A stretch of DNA of 64,000 bases. Origin: Pythium myriotylum (lineage: Eukaryota; Oomycota; Peronosporomycetes; Pythiales; Pythiaceae). Shown piece after piece: positions 23,884-33,906 of the stretch. The translations under genes and the position numbers were made by a program. The notes below the pieces were generated by a model. It had not been told where the DNA came from, made no database searches, and saw only the letters and a program-made list of their open reading frames with translations. Each line of letters opens with the position of its first letter. Position 1 is the stretch's first letter. Where the stretch lies: positions 2,461,441-2,525,440 of the forward strand of contig JALJCQ010000003.1 of the NCBI GenBank assembly GCA_023091665.1, in the 5' to 3' direction.

Positions 23884-25071
23884 TCACCCGGAAGCAGATC
23901 GCGCGAGGCTCGACATTTGCTGGTGGAGCCGTGCGTCTGCGCGGCGGTGGGCCTCGGTCGCGCGCGCGACGTCTTGTTCGACTTCGACGAGCCACTGGTT
24001 GATGAGCTCGAGTTTCTGGATGACGATGCGGTGGAGCAGCACGATGACGTTCTCGGCGGCGTGGAGCTTGCGCGTGCCTTCGACCGAGAGCGCGCTCTTG
24101 CGGTCGTAGTTGGTGCGCGCGCGCTTGGCAAAGTCGACGATCGCCTGCGGGAACTTTGGCGGGCGCACGTGGAGCAAGTCGGGCGCGTAGTTGCGGTACC
24201 GGCGTCGCGCCTCGGGCTGCAGCACGTGGATCGCGGCCTCGATCTGGTGGCCGGCTTCGACGGCCATGAGGTACGGCCCCGTGACGAACTCTTTGAGCGT
24301 GCCGCCGTAGTCGGGCGAGAGCAGCGCGGCGAGCGCGGCCTGCAGGTTGCGCAGCGCGTCGCGGTAGTGGGCGGCGCAGCGCTCGACCTGCTTCTGGATC
24401 GACTCGGAGGCGCGGATCTCCGAGACGTACATGGCGATGCGCGTGGAGAGCTGCTTGGTCTCGGGCACGGGGATGGTCTGCAGCAGCGCGCCGACGAGGT
24501 CTTGTCGCTCGCGCTCGAGCTCGTCCATGCGCAGCGTGAGGCGCGCGGCGTCGCTCTCGCGCACGTCGCTGGCGCTTCCGCCGAGCGTCGAGCGGCGCAG
24601 CAGCGTGTCCGACTTGCGTTCGAGCAGTTGCAGCTCCTGGTCGAGCGTGGCCGACTCGGACATGCGCTGCCAGAGCTTGTCCTTGAGCGCCTCGACCTTG
24701 TGCTCGCGGTTGAACTGGAAGTAGCGGCGGAACGAGGAGCGCTCCTGGCGCTCGATCTTGTCGAGCAGCTCGCGCTGCGACGAGACGGCGATGCTCGAGC
24801 GCCGGTGGACGCGCTTGAGCTGCGTCTGCACGCTCTCGAGCTCGCGCGTCTGCGGCAGCGCGTCCGAGAGGCGCGCGAGGCGGTCGAGCTCGGCCGTGAC
24901 TTCCTCGAGCTTGACGAAGAGCTCGCGGTCGAAGCTGCGCGTGGAGGAGGCCGAGGAGCCGGCGGGCGACGAGCACGTGGAGGAGGACGCGGGCTGCTTG
25001 GAGCTCTTGAAGAGCATGGCGGCGGCAGGGGACTCGGGCTCGGGCTCGGGACGCGCAATGGCCGGCGCCAT
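23884..25071 (-). CDS. Coiled-coil protein of unknown function
   Basis: A single-exon 395-residue frame from ATG 25071. The first ~45 residues are Pro/Ser-rich and probably disordered. From FDRELFVKLEEVTAELDRL onward it is almost wholly charged helix with heptad-like spacing (ELLDKIERQERSSFRRYFQ, LDQELQLLERKSDTLLRR, MDELERERQDLV). The second half is a helical domain (ALRNLQAALAALLSPDYGG, APDLLHVRPPKFPQAIVDF) ending in another coiled coil (LELINQWLVEVEQDVARATE). There is no signal peptide, membrane segment or catalytic motif. It lies tail-to-tail with the PHD gene, about 150 bp apart. I do not recognise the family. It may be a cytoskeletal or vesicle-associated scaffold, which the sequence does not show directly. 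Confidence 0.75.
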   Translation of the reverse strand: MAPAIARPEPEPESPAAAMLFKSSKQPASSSTCSSPAGSSASSTRSFDRELFVKLEEVTAELDRLARLSDALPQTRELESVQTQLKRVHRRSSIAVSSQRELLDKIERQERSSFRRYFQFNREHKVEALKDKLWQRMSESATLDQELQLLERKSDTLLRRSTLGGSASDVRESDAARLTLRMDELERERQDLVGALLQTIPVPETKQLSTRIAMYVSEIRASESIQKQVERCAAHYRDALRNLQAALAALLSPDYGGTLKEFVTGPYLMAVEAGHQIEAAIHVLQPEARRRYRNYAPDLLHVRPPKFPQAIVDFAKRARTNYDRKSALSVEGTRKLHAAENVIVLLHRIVIQKLELINQWLVEVEQDVARATEAHRRADARLHQQMSSLARSASG

Positions 25072-26157
25072 GGGTCGGTTTTAGACGCGGGCTTAGACGC
25101 CGGGGGCCGTGTTGTCGTCTTGTGCGGATAGACTTTAGACGACATGCGGCCGGGCGAAAGGGAGCGGTGAGAGTTACTCACGGGGTAAAACCTCGACGTG
25201 GGGACCAATGAGCAGCGCGAACGCACGACCCATGGCGGGGGGAAAAACCTCGTTCGCGACACGACGACAGACGAGGAGGGGAGGAACTGTCCGCAGTGAC
25301 ATGGCACTGTCCAGCGGAGCTCTCTGCGACGTGTGAGCACTTCTCTTGGTTCCCAGACCGCCAAGTGACTGCTGCGCTTGCTTTGTCTGTTCGCGCGCTT
25401 GACGAGACGGAACGGACAGCCAGCAAGAGAGCGAGAGAGCGAGCGGCGCCGTCGCATCGCTCGAAAATGGAATGCAAAAAAAATCGTGGTCGGTGGCTTC
25501 GTTCGCAGGTCCATCGGCGGATTAGTAATGGCTGCGCCGAGTCGCGAGATCGCGATGCGCAGGACGGACTTGCAGTGGACATGGAGAGAGACCCCCGCGA
25601 GACGAGCGCGTCGAGGGTTACTACCAGTGTATTGGGAGAGAGGTTTGTAGGGGGGTCACAGCTTTGGGCGTCGGAGTGTCGGGTCGGGTTGGATCGGTGG
25701 GACGGTCTCCGCTAGCGTAGGGTGGGGTGGCTGGGCTGTTCATGAGCTAGTACGTACGTAGCGTTTGATGAAGATCTGAGAGAGAAGCAGTAGAGGGCAG
25801 TGCAGTCGACGTAGCGCCTCGAGCGAGGCTCTCTCTCTTTCACTCTCTCGAACAGTCTTCCTTGTTCTCTCTCGCGCGCGCTCTCTCTGTCGCAACGCGA
25901 CTGTCTCGTGACGGAACAACGCGAGCTGCTGCGTGCGATGTGGATATGCGCGGCGCACGACGCTGGCTCTTCCCCGATTTCGGCCAGATCACTTGCTCAG
26001 CGTCGTCTTCTACAGTGATCAGCACGATCTCGCCTCGCAGGCTGCCGCTGGGACGCGCAGGGCGTCGACATGATGAAGGAGGCGTCTGTCCAGAAACCAG
26101 AACTACAAGCAGATCGCCTTCATAATCATTATCGCAGTCGGCGAGGCTACACAGACC
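25072..26157. other. Intergenic region, upstream of coiled-coil gene
   Basis: No gene is recognised. GA/CT-rich patches occur near 25420-25445 and 25829-25890. The promoter of the minus-strand coiled-coil gene should lie at the left. Confidence 0.4.
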
Positions 26158-26509
26158 CTAGATCTTCTTCCGGATGCATTCCTTAAACGGAGGTCGACAG
26201 CCGTAATCGGCCGACGTCGTGTGGAGCGATGCGTTCTGGTACCTGCCACCGCACGTTTGCTGTCAGCGACTTGTGGAACGCACATGCTGATAGCCCAACT
26301 CACTTGTCCGACGCCACTTTGTTCTTGAGCGCCGCGATGCGGTTTTCGTACGTGAAGTCCTCAGGCTTGGCGTTCTCCAAGTAGCAGGTGCCGTACTCGT
26401 CCCACCAGCGCTTGGCGGCTTGCCGCTCGCTCTCGATCTGTGCCGTGAGATTGGCCTCCTTGGACACGTAGTCGATCTCTTTGATCTCTTTCTTGGCCGC
26501 CGCTGCCAT
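26158..26509 (-). CDS. Small conserved-looking two-exon protein, 96 residues
   Basis: Exon 1 is 26304-26509 (MAAAAKKEIKEIDYVSKEAN...) and exon 2 is 26158-26242 (...YQNASLHTTSADYGC to IRKKI). The 61-nt intron 26243-26303 has a GTGAGT donor, a CTGAC branch-like site and a GGTGGCAG acceptor. Without splicing the frame would stop at TGA right at the donor. I chose ATG 26509 over an upstream in-frame start at 26563 because the latter only adds a Ser/His-rich stretch. The protein is hydrophilic and mostly helical, with the aromatic motif RWWDEYGTCYLENAKPEDFTYENRI and no signal or membrane segment. I do not recognise the family. It is tandem with, and 175 bp downstream of, the CoA-transferase gene. 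Confidence 0.62.
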
Positions 26510-26684
26510 GTCTTGTTGGCTTTCGTGGGAAAGAAGCAAAGTGGCCGAGTCGCGTGGGCTCATATTGAGCGCACGAGAGACTCGACAACAAAAATAGTGG
26601 CAGCATATCCAAACGTCCTCGCTTCCTCATCTCTCCAAGCAACTTGACTTCTCACTTTATTGACAGTTAGTGGTGGCAAACGAG

Positions 26685-28484
26685 CTAGTCCTCCATGGTC
26701 TTGAGGTCCGGCGACACCTCGAACGGCGCCTCTGTGCGCGCTCGCACCTCGTCGACAGTCGTGGTCGACGCGATCTCGACGAGCACGAGGCCCTTGCCGG
26801 GCACGACGTCGAAGACGCCGAGCTCCGTGATGATCGTGTTCACGACCTGCTTGCCCGTGAGCGGCAGCGTGCACTTGTTGAGGATCTTGAACGCGCCGCC
26901 CTTGGCGTTGTGCTCCATGGTCACGACCACGCGGTTGCCGCTGCCCACGAGATCCATGGCACCGCCCATGCCCTTGACCATCTTGCCCGGGATGATCCAG
27001 TTGGCCAGGTCACCGTTGGCCGCGACCTGAAGCGCACCAAGAATCGTGAGGTCGATGTGGCCGCCACGGATCATCGCGAACGAGTCGGAGGACGAGAACG
27101 TGGACGAGCCGGGCAGGTACGTCACGGTCTCCTTGCCGGCGTTGATGAGGTCGGCGTCCTGCTCGCCTTCCTTCGGGTACGGGCCCATGCCGAGCAGGCC
27201 GTTCTCGCTCTGCAGCACGACCTTGACGCCGTCCGGGAGGTAGTTGGACGCGAGCGTCGGCAGGCCGATGCCCAGGTTCACGTACATGCCGTGCTTGAGC
27301 TCCTTGGCCGCGCGCTTGATGATGCGCACGCGGTCCGGGGAGATGCGCGCCTGCGACGTCGAGCTGTTGGAGAGCGTGAGTCGCTCAATGCGCTTCTCGA
27401 ACTTGTCGGCCTTGAAGATACGCTGCACGAAGACGCTCGGCACGTGGACCTCGTCCGGGTGGATCTCTCCTGGCTCGACGAGCTCCTCGACCTCGGCGAT
27501 CGTGATGCGGCCGGCCTTGGCGGCGTCCTGGTTAAAGTTGCGCGTCGTGCCGCGGAAGACGAGGTTGCCGTCCGTGTCGCCCTTCCAGGCCTTGACGAGC
27601 GCGTAGTCGCCCGTGATGCCTTCCTCCATGACGTAGTCGCGGCCGTCGAACTTGCGCACCTCGCGCGGTGCGCTCGGGATCTTGGTGGTACCGTCGGCAT
27701 TGAGCTGGATCGGGAAGCCGCCTTCCTGGATGATCGTGCCAAAGGCCGTGGGCGTGAAGAAGGCCGGGATGCCCGAGCCGCCGGCGCGGATGCGCTCGGC
27801 CAGCGTGCCCTGCGGCGTGAGCTCCACTTCGAGCTCGCCCGTGAGGTAGAGCTTCTCGAAGAGCGCGTTCTCGCCCACGTACGACGAGATCATGCGCTTG
27901 ATCTGTTCACACGTCGCAGATTTGCAATCTCAGAACTCAGCGTCTAAAAATCTCAGTATCAAGTGGACCAAAATGCTCACCTGACGAGTCTGCAGCAGCA
28001 GCCCGAGCCCAAAGTCGTCGACGCCGGCGTTGTTGGAGACGCACGTGAGGTTCTTGGCGCCCTGCGGAAGCCAAGCCAGTTGGATGAGCGGTGCATTTTC
28101 CACACGGGCCGTGCGAGCGTCTAAACGGCACCTGCTTGACGAGCGCGGCGATGCTGTTCTCGGGGATGCCGCAGAGCCCGAAGCCGCCGACGATGCTGTT
28201 TGCAGCGCACGCGTCAGTCGATCCACAAACGAAGCATCACGCAGCGAAAGAGAGACGCACAGCTTGGCGTTGTCCGGGATGTCCTTGACGGCCTCGTCGG
28301 CGTTAGGATAGACCTTGTGGTGGCTAAAGCGCCGCGCGACCTCCTGTTAGACCGGCGGGGGGTTAGTCCGCCGATAGACCGTCGATAGACGCGTCAAAGA
28401 GCCGAGGCGCACCTGGCTGGCCCATCGCGTCTCGGCGACTCGCAGCGCCGTGGCACGGCGCGTGGTCTGGCGCAGCAGCATCAT
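26685..28484 (-). CDS. OXCT1: Succinyl-CoA:3-ketoacid CoA-transferase, mitochondrial (5 exons)
   Basis: Exons on the minus strand: 28413-28484, 28261-28343, 28132-28195, 27981-28061, 26685-27902; 505 residues, introns of 65-78 nt, all GT-AG and in frame. It moves CoA from succinyl-CoA to acetoacetate, allowing ketone-body use in the mitochondrial matrix, or runs in reverse. The N-terminus is a basic, Arg/Thr-rich targeting peptide ([20 protein letters not shown]). The alpha domain has the CoA-binding [15 protein letters not shown] motif. The beta domain has [14 protein letters not shown], whose Glu333 is the expected catalytic thioester residue, and [15 protein letters not shown]. Length matches the eukaryotic fused alpha-beta enzyme. 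No lesion is seen. Confidence 0.95.
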
Positions 28485-29431
28485 GCTCGCGGATCGTCGG
28501 ATTCTCAAGTGACTGCGGAGGTAGACGAGCGGCGGCAGTTCGTTCGCAGGGCGCTTGAACTTGCTATGTTCAACACGGCGCCCGCTGATTCGGCGATCGA
28601 AGGTTGAAGAAGCTCGGTTAGACGCGGTTCGGATTAGACGGCAGACTGGCGCGCGGTTATTACAGACCGGTTCTCACGGTTAGACTGGTCAAACCGGAAC
28701 TACCATGGCTTTTTGTAATATTTATGAAGGCACCCATCAAAAGGGTAATAATTGGAAGTCGCGAACGTGGGAGCGAGACCAACTCTCCGACTGCTTCTCC
28801 ACCTCTTTGCTCTCCAGTTCCGACTGCACAGCTAGGAACTCGACATGGCTCATGAGAAGAGTTCTTTTCTTAGTGTCCGTCGCTGTAGCTGCTCTTTCTT
28901 TTTCTTGGATGGTTTCCAGCTCTTCGTGGACGTTTGAGACGGACAAAAATGGGATCGCGTGTCTTCCGACTTCGACCGTGCACGACGTTTTGCTCGACTG
29001 GAGAAACTCACCACAGCAAAAAGACGACGCTCAACGCTCTCAGAACATCGACATCTCCGCTGCTCGCGCTCTTTCTCGACTCGAGCGACAGAGACCGCGG
29101 CCACGAAGCCACAGACGCCACGCCGTTCGCTAGCTAGAATAGTATTCTCACGACTCGCACCAGCCACATCCAGAAAGCACAAGGACAATGGTATCTCGAG
29201 AGGGTGATACACGACGTGACCAACCGCCCTCTCGTGCCGTGGTCCATCCAGGTTGGATCATCCGAAGGAAGATCCATGGTGGGGTTTTGTACCCATGTTC
29301 TACCGTCAGAGTGATGGTCTCCGTAGCTCCTCAGCAGCGCGATCCCTCGTTCTGTCGTCTGTCGCACAAGGGACCACGTGCCGGAATCCCAATTCCCTCC
29401 CCTCCTCCTCCATCTCCGTCTCCATCTCGCC
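28485..29431. other. Divergent intergenic region
   Basis: It separates the CoA-transferase (minus) from the full-length ankyrin-family gene (plus) and so holds both promoters. The motif TTAGAC recurs between 28617 and 28690. No gene is recognised. Confidence 0.45.
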
Positions 29432-32400
29432 ATGGCGCTGCCCGCGGGGCTCTACCGCAAGTACAAGGAGTCGACCGAGTTCTTCAAGCGCTGGCTGCTG
29501 CGCGCGCGGCTCGCGGGCGTCGGCGCCACGCCGCGCGACGTCCAGGAAGACCCGCCGCTCGAGATCTTCGAGCGCGTCGTCGCCGTGCTCGCGCAGCAGC
29601 CGACCATGCTCACGCCGGCGCAGCTGCGGCTCTGGCCGCGCGCCATCGAGGCGCTCGAGACGGCCATCACGCTGCGAGCACGCGCGGCGCTCTACTTTCC
29701 GGCGCGCGCGGGCGACTTGCACGCCTACTTTCTCAAGCGGCTGCGCGCGTGGCTCCAGATGCTGCAGGACGCGACCAACGCGCCCGTGGACGAGCACGAA
29801 GAGAAGAGCGACTCGCCGCTGGATTTCTCCAACTTTTACGACGTGCTCGACCTCCCGGACGACTACTTTGCCGATACGAGCGGCGACGTGGTCATGCCAA
29901 CAACGGCGGCGCTGACGATCCAGCCGCTCACGGAAGCGGAGAAGAAGCGGCTCTTCGACGAGGCGTTTGCAGAAGATCTCAACGCAGAGCTCGCGTGTCT
30001 CTTCATGGAGCTCGAGGAGCTCAGTGAGGCAGTGTATGCCGAGTTCTTCGCCGTGAAGAAGCAGAGCAAGACCCTCGTGGAAGCGACGGCGGTCGCCAAG
30101 GTCGCGATCGACAGCGCTGCCCACGTGATTGCAAAGCTTCAGCTCAAATATCCAGCGATTCGCAATGCGCAGGATGTTATGAGCATCATCCAGGATAACG
30201 TGCCCCCAGAAGACCTGAAGAATCTCATCCAAGACGTTCTCAAGGCGTGGTGGCCTGACGAGAAGCGAGGCCCCGCGAGATACCGATATGTTGCGGGCTC
30301 GCTGCTCATTGACATGCTGTGGGTTGCGGGTGCACTGCAGAGCTTTTTAACTGCGATCCCTTCCGACCCGGCGATGCGGTTGGTTTTACGGGATGGCTTT
30401 GCAGGCACGACGTACGGAGAAGAGGAGACCCCGCACTACGTCGCACCAGATCCGACGTCGAAACCTGCGTTCCTGATGCAACAACTACCGTTGTTGTTCA
30501 GTGTGCTTCTCGCGAACCGACAAAGTGGAATGCCAAGTGACACAAGCTCGTTCACAGGCGCCTTCTTGGATCTTTTTGAGCAGTTCTTCACGACTCGCAC
30601 GGCGTCGGTTCACCTCGTCTTTGTCTGCGTCTGTTGGGTTCGATCGGTTGCGGCTTTGCAGGGCGACGCAGGCTTGAGCCGTAATGTTGGCCTCTCGATC
30701 ATGCACCTCTGGGATCTCGAAGATAAGCTCAGTCAGTCGATCGCTCACGGAGAAGTGCGCAAGGCCGATCAGTCGCTCCACACTGAAATGGAGGAGGCGC
30801 TCGCGAACATGCAGCAGTGCGACAAAGCAGTGTCACTGTTGCGTGCCAACCCTCTGCTCGCTGGTTACATGCAGCTCGACCACCACTTTCGATTCTTGCA
30901 CCTCGGAACAGAGTCGACTCTGATCACGTCACGCTTCCGAGCATTCTGCCACGTGTACAACGCACTCCGCGATCGTGAATTTCTAGACGAGATCCCATTC
31001 TTCGAGGATGCGCTCCGCGTGTACGAACCGATGGCGTTCACGCCCTCGCGCTCGGCAGCCGCTCACGGCTCGTTCTTTCGGACGTACTTGGTGAGCTCTC
31101 ACATGACAGATGCGGCCATCGATGCCTTGATGGGCAGACGCACTCCTCCTTCAGAGAAATTCGCGTCGCGCGTTCGTGAATACTACCACATCAACGATCT
31201 ATCGCGAGTGTTCAAGCTGCTTAAGGAGAAAGACTACTCCGTGTTGCCAGCGACCGTGTCCTGGAAGGGTTTGCTTGGTGCTGTGTCGAGACTGTGTACA
31301 CAGGAACTGTTCGACACGCGCGTTTTGTCAAGGGATATGCTCAAAGTAACTGACGATCTTGCTGACCTCTTCGAATCCTTGTGTGACGCGCTAGCTCAAC
31401 GCGGTGCGGCTGAGCGGCTGATTGAAGGAGGTTATCCAAGCCAGACACGCCAATATGCCGTAAACCGTGCGCTCGAAGACGTTGTTACCATGCCGTTGTT
31501 GCCTCTGTTGGACTGCATCAACCTCGATGGAACTACTTCTGTAACTGCCGACACTGCCGACTTGCTACGTCTCGAAAGCGTGCGCGCACTCGGTTCAGAT
31601 ATCGGTGCGGAGATCATCCAGAGCTACTGCCGTCGCGCTGCTGCCGTTATCTCTCATGCGTTCCTCGGTCATAGTCGCGAGTATATCGAGTCAACGTATT
31701 TCACGTTCCCACCAACGCCGAATTGGTCGTCGCTCGAGTTCGGTGACGTCTCAATCCACAGCGAAGAACGCAGCGAGTCGACGTCGCGGGTTTTTATCGA
31801 GCTTTTGGAGATATTCGAAGGAAGTGATGGGCCGCTATCCGCCAGCCAGCTGCTTTATGTCAAGCGCCACCTTATTGCCGACCCAGGTATCCTTGCCATT
31901 GCTACCAACGACGAACTGTGTACGTTATATCACCACGCGGCGGCGGGGCCTGCACGCGACCGCCGTCTAGTCGAATGGATGCATCAGATGGGGGCACTAT
32001 TTTTCCAGCCGAAGCACTGTCGCCGTCGACCAGCAGCCAACGTGCTACGCTCGCTTGGGATGCCAAAGAGTCAGATGTGCAACGCGCTCGCTGTGCATTG
32101 CGCGGCGAAAGAAGGTCTTGTCGATATGGTTCGGTTTCTTCTCGAGGCAGACCACTTGCACGATCTGAACACAACAACGTACCACACTAGAGAATCGCTC
32201 GCGCACATCGCTGTCAAGCATGGTCATCGCGAAGTGTACAATCTGTTGGAAGCTTTGGGAGCGGACATGACGTTGAAAGACGCATCCGGAAACTACGCTT
32301 ACGACTACACGCGGGATGCCGAGTGGAAGCGTAAGATTCTTGCGGTTGCGAACGCTCAACGCGGCCAAGACGCGGCGCACCGCGCGCATCATAGTCGAGA

Positions 32401-33694
32401 TGAGCAGTTCCGCATCGAAGGCGAGCATGCTGCGCAAAATTTGCGTCGCCAGCTAGAAACACAGCGCGACGAAGAGCGCGCGAAACGAGAAGCCGCGGCG
32501 ACCAAACGACAATTTGGACGTAATAGACCCGCGCGCCAGTCTTCTGAACCTCCACCGGCTGAGGCACTGGATGGTGCTACCGAAGGATCAAAAGGTGCGT
32601 CGTCGGGTAACGGAAGTAGCAAGAAAAAGAAGAAAAACAAGAAGAAGAAGAAGCCGAGTGGTGGCGAGAGCGTGGATGCGAACGGTGTAGCCAACCTCAT
32701 GGAGCAGCTCCTCGTCAACGACGGTCCCAAGCAAGACAAGCAAGACGCCAGTCAGAGCGCACACAACGCAGTCGATCGGATTGAGCAGCTTGCCCGCGCG
32801 CTTGAGGTGCTAAAGGAAGGTAGCCCGGCGTCGCAGGCGGTGAAGGACGCCAGCGCCAAGACCGCTTTTGATATTGTAGAGGCGCTGCGGACTAGTGTGC
32901 ACCGGTACGTGGTGACAAACGTCTTAAGAGATACGACAAAAGTCATGAAGCGTGATGCCGTCGACGCTGCGGGTGCGATCTCCCAGTTGAGCAAGTTTTA
33001 CCGTCAATTGACGGACTCCCCGGGGCCTCGACGAGACGAGAGATCTTTGACGGCGCTCGAGAAGCTCAAGAATCGATCTGGTCAGGACTTCTCAAGCTTT
33101 CTGACATTTGCAGTCCACACGTCACAAGTGCTCGTCGCGTGCGGCCGCAACTCTCAAGCAAAGGAGGTATTGGATCTTGTGGAGCGTCGCCTGTTGAAGA
33201 TGAGGCCTCGACCGCCCATGTTCCGAACCTATGTTGAGCTCTTCGCAGACGCCCGCCGAGTCGCCTTGCTAGAGCCCATCACTGGCTCTAGCGCCGAAGC
33301 CCAGCGCGAGTTTGAGTGGTACGCGAACGACTACGATATCCCTGACGGACAGACATTGATCCAGTTAGACATGCTCCACGGTTGCTCTTGGTTCCTTCGC
33401 CTCCAAATTATCGAAGGCTCGTCTTCTCCAGCGTTCGAACGTTTCCTGGCGTATGTTGACCGCCACAAGACAGCCGAGAAGGACGGAATTTTCATCGAAG
33501 ACAGCATCATCGCTGGTACAAAGACGCAGGAGCAGTTGACTGAGGTACACGAGTTTCTGCGCAGCGCCGCCGAGGCGACCGGGCTGCATTTCAGCTCGAG
33601 CGATCGGCTCATGCACGCGAGAAAGCTCGACCTGTTTGGTTTTGAATTCACAGCAAAAGGAATTGTGCGGGCCAAAAGAGGACAAGCGAATTAG
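29432..33694 (+). CDS. KYK-ankyrin family copy 4, full length
   Basis: A single-exon, 1,420-residue protein and the only family member here that is complete and unbroken. The ATG at 29432 (MALPAGLYRKYKESTEFFKRW) has good context (CCATGG). Layout: N-terminal helical module (1-50) resembling fungal DUF6604 starts; helical core with DFSNYYDVLDLPDDYF and FVCVCWVRSVAALQGDAGL; ankyrin-like repeats at about 826-955 (LCTLYHHAAAGPARDRRLVEW, LAVHCAAKEGLVDMVRFLLE, LAHIAVKHGHREVYNLLEALG); a charged helix; the Lys-rich run SKKKKKNKKKKK near 1062; and a C-terminal helical domain (about 1130-1420) with TPR-like spacing. No signal peptide or membrane segment, so intracellular. Its role is unknown. Ankyrins imply protein binding and the Lys run may direct it to the nucleus (inference). 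Confidence 0.88.
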   Translation: MALPAGLYRKYKESTEFFKRWLLRARLAGVGATPRDVQEDPPLEIFERVVAVLAQQPTMLTPAQLRLWPRAIEALETAITLRARAALYFPARAGDLHAYFLKRLRAWLQMLQDATNAPVDEHEEKSDSPLDFSNFYDVLDLPDDYFADTSGDVVMPTTAALTIQPLTEAEKKRLFDEAFAEDLNAELACLFMELEELSEAVYAEFFAVKKQSKTLVEATAVAKVAIDSAAHVIAKLQLKYPAIRNAQDVMSIIQDNVPPEDLKNLIQDVLKAWWPDEKRGPARYRYVAGSLLIDMLWVAGALQSFLTAIPSDPAMRLVLRDGFAGTTYGEEETPHYVAPDPTSKPAFLMQQLPLLFSVLLANRQSGMPSDTSSFTGAFLDLFEQFFTTRTASVHLVFVCVCWVRSVAALQGDAGLSRNVGLSIMHLWDLEDKLSQSIAHGEVRKADQSLHTEMEEALANMQQCDKAVSLLRANPLLAGYMQLDHHFRFLHLGTESTLITSRFRAFCHVYNALRDREFLDEIPFFEDALRVYEPMAFTPSRSAAAHGSFFRTYLVSSHMTDAAIDALMGRRTPPSEKFASRVREYYHINDLSRVFKLLKEKDYSVLPATVSWKGLLGAVSRLCTQELFDTRVLSRDMLKVTDDLADLFESLCDALAQRGAAERLIEGGYPSQTRQYAVNRALEDVVTMPLLPLLDCINLDGTTSVTADTADLLRLESVRALGSDIGAEIIQSYCRRAAAVISHAFLGHSREYIESTYFTFPPTPNWSSLEFGDVSIHSEERSESTSRVFIELLEIFEGSDGPLSASQLLYVKRHLIADPGILAIATNDELCTLYHHAAAGPARDRRLVEWMHQMGALFFQPKHCRRRPAANVLRSLGMPKSQMCNALAVHCAAKEGLVDMVRFLLEADHLHDLNTTTYHTRESLAHIAVKHGHREVYNLLEALGADMTLKDASGNYAYDYTRDAEWKRKILAVANAQRGQDAAHRAHHSRDEQFRIEGEHAAQNLRRQLETQRDEERAKREAAATKRQFGRNRPARQSSEPPPAEALDGATEGSKGASSGNGSSKKKKKNKKKKKPSGGESVDANGVANLMEQLLVNDGPKQDKQDASQSAHNAVDRIEQLARALEVLKEGSPASQAVKDASAKTAFDIVEALRTSVHRYVVTNVLRDTTKVMKRDAVDAAGAISQLSKFYRQLTDSPGPRRDERSLTALEKLKNRSGQDFSSFLTFAVHTSQVLVACGRNSQAKEVLDLVERRLLKMRPRPPMFRTYVELFADARRVALLEPITGSSAEAQREFEWYANDYDIPDGQTLIQLDMLHGCSWFLRLQIIEGSSSPAFERFLAYVDRHKTAEKDGIFIEDSIIAGTKTQEQLTEVHEFLRSAAEATGLHFSSSDRLMHARKLDLFGFEFTAKGIVRAKRGQAN

Positions 33695-33906
33695 CTGTCG
33701 CAAACGATGTCGAATGAAAAATCGGTTAACGATCGACGACAACAAAAATCGTCTGCGTCGTTTCAAAGGGCATGAATTTATTGATGGGGCTTTCGGACTA
33801 CTTCTGCTACCACCTCATCTTCCACAGTAGTCGACGCCAACGTCACTTTGAACGGTTTTGCCACTCACAATCAGTGTCCAAGCTCAGGCTTCAGTGGCCG
33901 GTTCGT

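Noticed and set aside
23701..25131. 476-codon plus-strand frame opposite the coiled-coil gene
   Set aside because: Antisense shadow. The sense strand has a natural ATG and heptad structure.
26670..27947. 425-codon plus-strand frame opposite the CoA-transferase
   Set aside because: Antisense of a confidently identified enzyme.
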